Shown piece by piece: positions 6,399 through 15,600 of a DNA stretch of 16,988 nt. Made by a program: the position numbers and the translations under genes. Each line of letters starts with the position of its first letter. Position 1 is the first letter of the stretch. The notes below the pieces were generated by a model. It did not search any database, had not been told where the DNA came from, and saw only the letters and a program-made list of their open reading frames with translations. Origin of the DNA: Bacteroidetes bacterium UBA7368 (GTDB lineage: Bacteria > Bacteroidota > Rhodothermia > Rhodothermales > UBA10348); contig DKOG01000260.1 of the NCBI GenBank assembly GCA_002469915.1, forward strand, positions 1-16,988. The letters are read 5' to 3'.

Positions 6399-7382
6399 AT
6401 GGCAATTTTACAGTACAGAGAAGCACTGCGAGCGGCGATGACCGAGGAAATGGAGCGTGATGAACGCGTATTTCTGATGGGAGAAGAAGTCGCTGAATAC
6501 AACGGCGCTTACAAAGTCAGTGAGGGCATGCTTGAAAAGTTTGGCCCCAAACGCATCATCGACACTCCGATCTCGGAGAATGGATTTTGTGGTCTCGGTG
6601 TCGGAGCGGCGATGAATGGACTGCGTCCAATTATTGAGTTCATGACATTCAACTTCTCGTTTGTGGCGATCGATCAGATCATCAACAATGCAGCGAAAAT
6701 CCGATACATGTCGGGTGGCCAATTCAAAGTGCCAATCGTGTTCAGGGGAGCAAATGGTGCAGCAGGGCAGCTTGCAGCCACTCATAACACTTCAACTGAG
6801 AGTATTTATTCGACTGTACCAGGTCTGAAGGTAATTACTCCTTCAAATCCGGACGATGCAAAAGGACTGTTGAAATCAGCTATTAGGGATGATAATCCCG
6901 TCCTTTTCATGGAAAGCGAAGTCATGTTCGGCATGAAAGGAGAAGTGTCCGATGCGGAAGATTACATCATTCCAATCGGCAAGGCCCGTATTGCACGTGA
7001 AGGCACCGATGTAACCATCGTGGCGCACAGCAAGAGTTACTGGATAGCTATGAAAGTAGCTGAAAGACTCGAATACGAAGGGTATAGTGCTGAAGTGATT
7101 GATCCACGTACCATTCGTCCTCTTGATATTGATACGATTGTCGAATCAATTAAAAAGACCAATCGGTGTGTCATCATCGACGAGAGCAACCCATTTGCGA
7201 GTATCTCTTCAGAGATGACCTATCAGATTCAGGAGCGTGCATTTGATCACCTTGATGCTCCAATCGTGAGAATCACTGCTAAAGACGTTCCGGCGCCTTA
7301 TGCAAAAAACTTGATCGAATATTACATGCCTCAAGAAGAGGACGCGTATCAGGCCTGCAAGCGCGTCATGTACGTGCAGTAA
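6399..7382 (+). CDS. pdhB: Pyruvate dehydrogenase E1 component, beta subunit
   Basis: 327 residues, the standard length for the family. It forms the E1 heterotetramer with PdhA and supplies half of the thiamine diphosphate site. Landmarks are MGEEVAEYNGAYKVS at 27-41, the conserved acidic residue Glu60 in DTPISENGF, FMTFNFSFVAIDQIINNAAK at 81-100, and GANGAAGQLAATHN with the active-site-region His129. The C-terminal transketolase-like domain contains SHSK-equivalent AHSKSYW, then EVIDPRTIRPLD and DVPAPYAKNLI. The loop after His129 reads NTST where many homologues have SQSLE or SQSFE, a mild variation next to the active site. It starts 39 bases after pdhA and ends 56 bases before pdhC. The product could in principle be a branched-chain 2-oxoacid E1 beta, but the operon and the E2 type favour pyruvate. 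Confidence 0.96.
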   Translation: MAILQYREALRAAMTEEMERDERVFLMGEEVAEYNGAYKVSEGMLEKFGPKRIIDTPISENGFCGLGVGAAMNGLRPIIEFMTFNFSFVAIDQIINNAAKIRYMSGGQFKVPIVFRGANGAAGQLAATHNTSTESIYSTVPGLKVITPSNPDDAKGLLKSAIRDDNPVLFMESEVMFGMKGEVSDAEDYIIPIGKARIAREGTDVTIVAHSKSYWIAMKVAERLEYEGYSAEVIDPRTIRPLDIDTIVESIKKTNRCVIIDESNPFASISSEMTYQIQERAFDHLDAPIVRITAKDVPAPYAKNLIEYYMPQEEDAYQACKRVMYVQ

Positions 7383-7437
7383 TCGGCTTGTAAACCGATT
7401 ATACTGAAGACAGCAATTCAAAAATAAGACCGATTAT
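7381..7437 (+). repeat. Short repeat and hairpin between pdhB and pdhC
   Basis: AATCGG at 7381-7386, starting inside the pdhB stop codon, can pair with CCGATT at 7395-7400. The nonamer ACCGATTAT at 7394-7402 recurs at 7429-7437, directly before the pdhC ATG at 7439, so the same AATCGG could pair instead with the second copy. This would allow two alternative mRNA structures that hide or expose the pdhC start. The stems are only six base pairs, so the arrangement may be fortuitous. Confidence 0.4.
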
Positions 7438-7438
7438 C

Positions 7439-8770
7439 ATGGCCATTCCTGTTGAAATGCCCAAAATGAGCGACACTATGGAAGAAGGTGTCCTCGCTGC
7501 GTGGCTCAAAGAAGAAGGAGATACCATTTCTGCCGGGGACGTTGTCGCCCAGGTTGAAACCGACAAAGCCACCATGGACCTTGAGGTCTATGATGACGGC
7601 GTCCTTCTGAAACGAGTCATCGAAGAAGGAGATTCTATTCCAATTGGTGGTTTGATCGCCATTTTGGGTAAAGCCGGCGAAGACGTTTCTGCGATCTTGG
7701 CTTCGTACAGTGGCGGATCAGCTCCTGTAGCACCTGCTGAGGCACCTGCTCCAGCTGCTGTTGAAGAATCGGCACCAGTGGTGCCCCAATCTGCTCCAGT
7801 CGCGCCTGCGCCCGTGGTAGCGCCTGCCCCGGCTCCGATTGTAGAGGGGCGAATCAAGGCCTCTCCTTTGGCACGAAAGCTGGCCAAGGATAAAGGAATT
7901 GATCTCGCGCTACTTCAAGGTTCTGGTCCGGAAGGTCGAATCGTTAAACGAGACATTGAGGCTGCCTTGGTCAGCGCTTCTGCGCCAGCCCCTCAGGCTG
8001 CTCCTCAGGTTCAAGCTCCTGCACCTCAAGTAGCAGCGCAAGCAGCTTCTATGGTTCCTGCCGCTTCAGGCGACAGTTACGAATCTGTTCGTATCTCCCA
8101 GATGCGTAAAACGATCGCCAAAAGGCTTGCTGAAAGCAAGTTTACCAATCCCCATTTCTATTTGACGATTGATGTGGATATGGGCAATGCAGTTGACTTT
8201 AGAAGTCGGCTGAATGAGAAAGCTGCGGCCAAGGAGCTTGGTAAAGTGTCTTTCAATGATTTGGTGACCAAAGCCTGTGCGCTCTCACTTCGCCAGCATC
8301 CTTGGGTGAACGCATCCTGGATGGAAGCCGAAGGTGAGATTCGTTTACACCATGACGTGCACGTGGCCATTGCGGTTGCTGTCGATGAGGGGCTCATTAC
8401 CCCAGTTGTTAAGCACGCAGACCGTAAAGGTCTCGCGCAGATTGGCGCCGAAACGAAAGACCTCGCTACGAAGGGACGTAACAAAGAGCTTACACCCGAA
8501 GATTGGTCTGGATCAACGTTCACAACCAGTAACTTGGGCATGTTCGGAATCGAAGAGTTTACGGCCATTATCAATCCTCCGAATGCCTGTATTTTGGCAA
8601 TTGGGGCGATTAGAGACACGCCGGTAGTCGACAATGGAGCGGTCGTTCCAGGTAAGCGAATGAAGGTTACATTGTCCTGCGATCACCGTGTCGTAGATGG
8701 CGCTACGGGCTCAGCATTCCTGGGATCCGTTCGTGGTTATCTAGAAGATCCTGTCACGATGCTGCTGTAG
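7439..8770 (+). CDS. pdhC: Pyruvate dehydrogenase E2, dihydrolipoyllysine acetyltransferase
   Basis: 443 residues with complete E2 order. There is one lipoyl domain (about 1-80, lipoylated Lys43 in ETDKATMDLEV), then a flexible Ala/Pro/Val linker (92-137). Next come the E1/E3 peripheral-subunit-binding domain (about 139-177, ASPLARKLAKDKGID ... GPEGRIVKRDI), a second Ala/Pro/Gln linker (178-210) and the acetyltransferase catalytic core (about 215-443). The active-site motif SCDHRVVDGA has His416 and Asp420. It takes acetyl groups from E1 and passes them to CoA, and builds the structural core of the complex. A single lipoyl domain is common outside the Enterobacteriaceae. Downstream, a metallophosphoesterase starts after 16 bases. 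No E3 (lpd) gene is in the window, so E3 is encoded elsewhere or beyond view. Confidence 0.96.
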   Translation: MAIPVEMPKMSDTMEEGVLAAWLKEEGDTISAGDVVAQVETDKATMDLEVYDDGVLLKRVIEEGDSIPIGGLIAILGKAGEDVSAILASYSGGSAPVAPAEAPAPAAVEESAPVVPQSAPVAPAPVVAPAPAPIVEGRIKASPLARKLAKDKGIDLALLQGSGPEGRIVKRDIEAALVSASAPAPQAAPQVQAPAPQVAAQAASMVPAASGDSYESVRISQMRKTIAKRLAESKFTNPHFYLTIDVDMGNAVDFRSRLNEKAAAKELGKVSFNDLVTKACALSLRQHPWVNASWMEAEGEIRLHHDVHVAIAVAVDEGLITPVVKHADRKGLAQIGAETKDLATKGRNKELTPEDWSGSTFTTSNLGMFGIEEFTAIINPPNACILAIGAIRDTPVVDNGAVVPGKRMKVTLSCDHRVVDGATGSAFLGSVRGYLEDPVTMLL

Positions 8771-8786
8771 GTTTAATCCTTCGCCT

Positions 8787-9590
8787 TTGACTCGTATTGC
8801 TCACATATCTGACATTCATTTCGGGCGGATCGCGTACGCAAATGATGCACAGATTGACATTGTGCAAGCACTGATAGATGATATCAATGCAGCATCGGTC
8901 GATCTGGTAGTTGTGAGTGGTGACCTTACCCAGCGTGCTTTTGGCCATCAGTTTCGTGCGGCGCGTCGAATGCTGGACGCATTCGACGCGCCCACTCTGG
9001 TTGTCCCCGGAAACCACGATGTATTCCCATGGTGGCGTCTCCTCTCCCGTCTGTTCGATCCACTGCGTCGATATCGGAAATTGATCTCTTCGGATCTGAA
9101 TCCCCGTGTGGAGCTAAAAGATGCAGTTGTAGTCGGTATTAACTCGGCGCACGGTTGGACCGTTCAAGGGGGACGTATTACCGCTTCTGAATTAGATCAA
9201 ATTCGGCATGGGTTTGAAGGTACCGCTTCTGGAACCGCGCGAATCCTCGTCGTCCACCACCATATAACCAAGCTCACAGGCTTGGGAGATCATGATATGG
9301 TAAAAGGTGCCGAACAAGCGCGAGCATTAGTCTGTGAGGCTAATGTGGGATTGATCTTAAGCGGACATCTGCACATAGACCATGTCGAAATGATCGAGGC
9401 AGAAGGTAATCGCTACATTGTGGCTTCGTGCGGGACGTCTACTAGTTCAAGAGGTCGGGGGAAGGAGGGCTCAGTAAACCTGTACAACCTAATCTCCATA
9501 GAAGGGTCGGCGGTAGACATCGAAACGAAACGATTTAATTCCGCTGAACAGCTTTACGCAACCCAGTCCCAACAATCCTTTGTCCGGTAA
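8787..9590 (+). CDS. Calcineurin-like metallophosphoesterase
   Basis: 267 residues, probably starting at TTG 8787. No ATG lies nearby in frame, and MTRIAHISDIHFG begins exactly where the family begins. All metal-binding motifs are present: D9-x-H11 (SDIHFG), G45-D46 (GDLT), GNHD at 75-78, the HHH run at 157-159 and GHLH at 193-196. This set places it with class III-type phosphoesterases such as CpdA/Icc, which hydrolyse cyclic nucleotides or other phosphodiesters; the substrate here cannot be read from sequence. It has no signal peptide, so it should be cytoplasmic. It sits 16 bases behind pdhC on the same strand and is probably the last gene of the pdh transcript, though any functional link is inference. 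It converges with the giant secreted-protein gene, with only 20 bases between stops and no clear terminator. Confidence 0.9.
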   Translation: MTRIAHISDIHFGRIAYANDAQIDIVQALIDDINAASVDLVVVSGDLTQRAFGHQFRAARRMLDAFDAPTLVVPGNHDVFPWWRLLSRLFDPLRRYRKLISSDLNPRVELKDAVVVGINSAHGWTVQGGRITASELDQIRHGFEGTASGTARILVVHHHITKLTGLGDHDMVKGAEQARALVCEANVGLILSGHLHIDHVEMIEAEGNRYIVASCGTSTSSRGRGKEGSVNLYNLISIEGSAVDIETKRFNSAEQLYATQSQQSFVR

Positions 9591-9610
9591 TGCCGAGAGG
9601 GGGGTGGTCT

Positions 9611-12600
9611 TTACCGAGCAAGAGTGATGAACCGGGTACTGCGCTTGCCATCCTGTTTGGCTACTATAAAATAGACGCCTGATGCCAGAGAACCGAGGTC
9701 AAGGGTTACCAAGGTAGAAGCCGAACCGGTCTGAGCGCTGAGCGCCTGTCTCAAAACGACTCTTCCCAGCGTGTCCAGGATGTCAAGATGTATTTGCGAT
9801 GGACCTTCTGAAGTTAGATTGAACTGCACGGTCGAGTGCGACGGGTTCGGAAACGGGTGATCCATACCGAACGTCTGAGGTAGTCCTTCATCTGGCGATG
9901 TGGATGTGGATACAATGCCAATCGTTCGAATTCCATTACCAGAGATGACATCTAGACTCAAGTCTGGCTTGATGGTGACTAGTCCCGGAAACGGACCCTC
10001 GGGAAGAGTCGGTACATTTGTAAACAATGATGAAGCCGTTCCCAGTGATACTTTGACGGTCGTTAGACTCAACGAAGCATCTAGAACCTCAGAAACCTGC
10101 CTTCCAGGAAGGTTTTCAATTAATGTGTTATCGATTGGCCACGGAAAGGAGAGGCGAATGACATCTGAAGGATTCCCAAGAAACAAGATTCTATTGCCTG
10201 TAGAGGCTACGACGGGGCCTGTTGATAAAAGGGCCGGCACAGTAGCTGCATTGCGTACTTGAACGAGATGAGTGAGTGCATGAGCAGCTACATCCAACTC
10301 ATTTACTGCTAAAATATTTTCATCTCGATTCACCCCGTGCGTAGAAGCTGAAGCCAGCAAGACGCTAGTGTTTGTCGCATCCATCGCTACCGGGATGGCC
10401 GGGGTTACCTCGTTTGGACTCACATCGGAAATCCAAAGCTCCTCATTGACGTAGAGATCAACTTCGTTATTTGACTCATTGGTCCATTCATCAATGAACT
10501 GGATAAATCCCCACTCTGAACGACGGGTAGTGACTCCTGAGCTAATGCGAATGCCGGTTGGCGAGAGGCCTAAGTCGAGCACTCCGCTTGTCACGTTCTG
10601 GCCAGTGGCAACGGGGCCGCTTTTCCAATTTGAATATGATTTGCCGCGTTCTAGGGTAAGCAGAGAGACTTCCCCCACATTTCCGCCTTGCAAGGTCGTG
10701 CCGATAGAAAACGGCTGAACGGATCCGAAATTAACAGAACTAGTCAGTGTCCAGTAAAAGTCGCCGGTATCAGCAACATTAATTCCCGCTTCTGCTATGG
10801 GTAACCCTGGCTTCAATAAAGGTTCAGATTCTGTTACAGACAAGCCAAACGTTGAAGCAGCCAATAATTGCGTGGGAATGCTTAACGTGATGGGTCTAGA
10901 ACGAGAGCTGGATCCAATTGGAAAAACGACATCTCCTTCAAACGAGGACTCGAGGTTGGCCGCTATGGGTGCATTTACCCATGAACTGTCTGACTGGAAA
11001 GCAACCGAGTTGGGGGAGACCATCACGGATGTATTATTTCCAATCAAAACGCCAGATTTTAATTGCAACCGATCTATGACTTCGAAGGTGCTCCCTGGCG
11101 AACCTTCAAGCAAAAATCGTCCGCTTTGTGTAGGTGATTGTAGCGTTAAGTTACCGATCGAAAGGTGATTCGTAGTGAAGGAAAGCGTTTGTTCTGTTCC
11201 GCTTAAGGTGAGTGAAGATGCAGGATCCCAAGTCTTATTGACGAAGATGTTTCCAGTGGAAACGAGCTCCAATGCACTCATTTCTCCATTTAACGTAGCT
11301 TTACCAGCTACTTCAACAACGATGTTTCCAGCAACCGTTCCCTGATCTTGTAGAAGGAAGACGTTATTGGATGTTAAAGACGAAAATTGAGCTGACTGAA
11401 CGGTCCCGCTAATAAGTTCAAGGGTGTCTCGCGCCGCTAGTTCAACTCCCAAAAGCACAAGCGTAGAGTTTTGATTCCCTGAAAATTGTACGACATCGGC
11501 ATCGTGATTTGTGTTTAGTAGCATACGAGAGCGTTGGCCTGTGGTGTAGTCTCCGGCGTCCATCTTGTATGTTCTAACCCGCCCATTTACTGGGAAATAG
11601 GAGTCAGATATGAGCAGGTTATCGGAAAGGCTTCTAATCTGAACGTCAATTACATTATCAGCCTCAAACGGAGCATCCAGCAAGAATTGAGTCGGGGCGT
11701 CTAGGTCCATCTCGAAAACGGATAAAACCGCGTTTTCATTCAACACGATCTGTTGATTATTTCCAGCGAACTGGCCGCTTAGCAGTTGCAATGATTCCAG
11801 CACGCGTAAAGGACGATCTAAGACAATCGTATGAGACTGGTCTCCGTGATTACCGGCCAAAACGTTCAGGTTTGAAACGCCAATTTCCACGGGAGGGATC
11901 TCAAATCCAGTGACTACTTGTTCGCCGGTAAATGAGCTTTCGACCCCACCACTAGATCCATCATCCAAGTTAAAGGCGAGGTTTACAGGTCCATTGAAGA
12001 CAGGGGCGTGGGAAAGTGCTCCACCTCCCCTTCTTACGATAGACGCGCCTGAAGCGAAAGCTAGGCTTCCTTCACGTCCCATTTGTACGGGTGCATTGAG
12101 GTTTCCGAAAGAAAAACGGTCCGTTATCAGAAGAGCGGCCCCATTGTTCGTCAGATTGACAGATTTCTCTAATCGAAGTGCAGAAATCTGATTAAGGCCA
12201 TTAGATGCAATTTCAGAACCCGCTGGACCGTCAATAACGATTTCCCCAACGCCAGTATGCTCAAATGGAGAGATGCCTACTGGTTGGAAACGGGATGCGG
12301 TTTCCCAATCAGGATACGTTGTATTTCCGATGATTTGTGCACCGTCCAGGGATAACACGGGTTGGTTATTCCCTTGGATGATTAGGTCATTATTATTCAG
12401 GTTCAATATGCCATTCTCTACCGATAGCGTTCCATTTTGAAGTGTAATACTATGCGGGGTAAGGTCATTTGTCGTCAGTTGGGCTGGTTCTGAATCAGTT
12501 GTTACCAGTAGGTTCGTTTGCTCAAAAATGGCGTCCTGAGTAAGCCGGATAGTTGAGCCATTCAGAAGGGCTACTTTAGATGAATTTGAATTCGGATTGC

Positions 12601-15600
12601 TGATTACTCTGGTATTGTCCAAATTCCAGACAGAACTTGAAAGTACTAGATCCCACGTTCCAAGAGTTAGCGTTCCTCCACTCGAATCCAAGAGATCAGC
12701 GATCTCTAAGTTGCCATTTAGTGTTAGGCGCGTGTCTTCTCCCGATAATCGGACGCTCGATATGGGTGAGTTGATTGTAAGATCACTGCTAGCAGTGAGG
12801 TCTATTCGACCAATAGTGGGATCCAAACTAGTGATGCTTGACTGTCCATCAATAAAAACAATAGAGGGCGAACGAAAGATTAAGCTGCCGGATGCGTCAA
12901 ACACTAGATCAGAACGTTGCGATCCAAAAGACACGATCTGACTCGGATTTTCTAAAATGATGGGGACGAACGTTGAAAGGGAAGCGTCAATTAGCGTTAG
13001 GTCCTTAGCAATTTTTAACTCACTAGAATCAAGAATCGACAGGCTTGAGGAGACCGCCTTTATCGAGTTGAGTTGCGTTAAGCCTGAAATGGATAGGGAT
13101 CCATTCTCATGTTCCAATACGCCAATAACACCTGATTCTCCACCAGATAGGCTTGTAGATCCTCTGATGAGTAATGAGTCAACCCTCCCTGCAATGACGC
13201 TGTCTTTATCAGGGTCGACAATTAGGATCGATGGACTTCTGATTAGCGCATTGCTAGACACATTGAGGGACCCTGATAATGTGATCCGTTCAGCGTTAGA
13301 CAATCCAAAGAGGGGCGTTGTGTTTAGCACATCGATTACAGAAACGGAGAGGGAATGAAGTGGACCCATTTCCAGTGCAAAGTCCATAGGGACGAATCCG
13401 GAAACATGACCGTCGAAATAGACATCTATTGGCACATTACCGGAATTGATTTGTGCACCATTAATTCGCTCCATTCGGGATAGAAAACGATCGTTGGATA
13501 CGGTGTACCATATGCTAAACGCTTCAGCTGAATCAAACCTCAAATCGGTTGTATTCAGCTTGAGAAGTCCATTATTTAGCGCGATAGACCTTCTGAGCGT
13601 GAAAGTGGAGGAGGAGAGGGTTAATTCATTTTGCTCAGTGGAAAGGGAAAGAACTACGTTTTCGAGGCTTCCATCTCCGGAAAGAGAACCATCTAAACCA
13701 AGAAAACGGATCGTGCTTAGCTCATCCGTACGAACAGAACCGTCTATATGTGCTCGTGGCGAGGTGGTAGGGGTCCCAATATCGATGTTTAACTGATTGA
13801 GCATTAGCTCAGCTTCTGTGCCAACCCGTAACGAATCGACTGTGACCAACGTGCTTTCTCCATTGAATGAGGCTATCGTACTGGGCTCTAAAGTGAGCAA
13901 AGCCACAGATAGCGGGGCAGATAGAGAAACCGTGGACGTTCCGAATAGGGTGAGTGCTCCCGATGTGAAATCTACATTCGAAGGGGCGATTGTAACCGTA
14001 TCGCTTACCCTAATTATGGACTCGGGAAAGAGGCGTAGCAGGCCCGACGTAAGTGCCGTGCTCCCGTTTATGGAGATCGTTTTGCCAGGCTGAATATTTA
14101 TAATACCTTCTGAGGATGAAGCATCTAGATTCCCTATTACATTGAGGTCATTTGCGAATGATGCTACCCCGGATAAATGGACCAAATCGCCGTTAATGTC
14201 TATTGGAGACTGAAAAAAAGCGTTCCCATTAATAATTGTACTGGGAAGGAGAACCGTATTCCCATCTATGCCGGAGACACTGCCCGTACCTTCTAGAATG
14301 ACTGAGGAAGTGGTTTGTCCGGCGATACCCTGCAAGCTGGTGACGAGGGAGTTTCGAAGGCGGAGCACGCTGTTTTCGGTCAGGAGCACGTTTACCGGAC
14401 TGGTATCTAGTTCTCCCTCCACCCGGATATCTCCAGAAAGGGTTACTTGGCCCGAAGCGTCATTGAAATTAAAGGATTTCCAATCTGATACGGGAGGTGC
14501 GAATAGAGACTGATTGATGCCGGTCCATACCAGGGTAAGGAGCGAAGTGGGGGCCGATTGTGTATTGGAAAGCCAAAAGTCTGTGCCAAATGACAATTTG
14601 GAATCATTATCGGCAGTCAGTATTCCATTTCGTAAGTCTACAAAGGTGTTGGAATGGAGGGTTGCTCTAGTGCCTATGGTCACTTGGGAGGCTGAAGAGG
14701 TGGCAATGGATACACATTGAATAGTGTGTTCAATAGAGATAACTAATTCGCCCTGCGAAAGTGAACAAGACCCTTCGATGAGCAAAGAGCTATTGGAAAT
14801 CACATCAGCATTGATAATGTCCAAGGATAACAGAGGTGCATTCGCTCTGATGGGTACACTATTACCATTTTCAATCGAGACGGACAGTGGGGGATAGGTC
14901 CCTCCAATCAAATCTAGCTCACGGGACAGTACAAGCGAGTGGTCCTGAGGTACGATCTCACCAGCCGTCATCACTAGTTTAGAAATGAACACACGTGGGG
15001 AAGTCAATTCTAATTGGCCACCTGCGATTGTCAGGGTTCCTTTTACGCTAGAAGGTGAGGCACCCAGTTTTAAGGTGGAATTAGACTCAAGCACGAATCC
15101 TCCCACCATTTCTACCCCCTGATTATCGACTAAGGCAGGTCCAAGAGTAGATACGGAGGCCGATCCGCCTCCGATCAGCGAAAAACTTCCGGTTAATTGG
15201 ATAGCATTGCCTGACATCTCAGCCGTTTCCAGTATCTGAACCGGAATAGCCTCAGGTTGAACATTTATAAGTGAGATCGTACCGGTATCGACGCTGAAGG
15301 GCCCACTTATCAAGAGGACGTCGAATCCAGCGGCATCCTCGATGACTACGTTACCCTCGATATTCACGGCAGAGGAGGCATTTAGACCTCCGTGAAAGGA
15401 GGCGTTCTCGTTCAACGTCAGGACTCCTTCTTCGTGACCTATATATACGGTGCCATTTTCATGTCCTTGAATGCCATCGATGGTCATGTTGCCAGGGCCT
15501 GCGTTCTCAAGGCTAAAATGCCCAGGGCTCGACTGTATTACATTTAGTGATAGTTGGCTAGAACCCGAATGCGAAAGGGAGACGTCTCCGGAGACTAGGA

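Noticed and set aside
7741..8060. Ala/Pro-rich repeats in pdhC as a tandem repeat of interest
   Set aside because: They are the ordinary flexible linkers between E2 domains.
8158..8634. 158-codon minus-strand frame inside pdhC
   Set aside because: Shadow of the E2 catalytic domain, no recognisable product.
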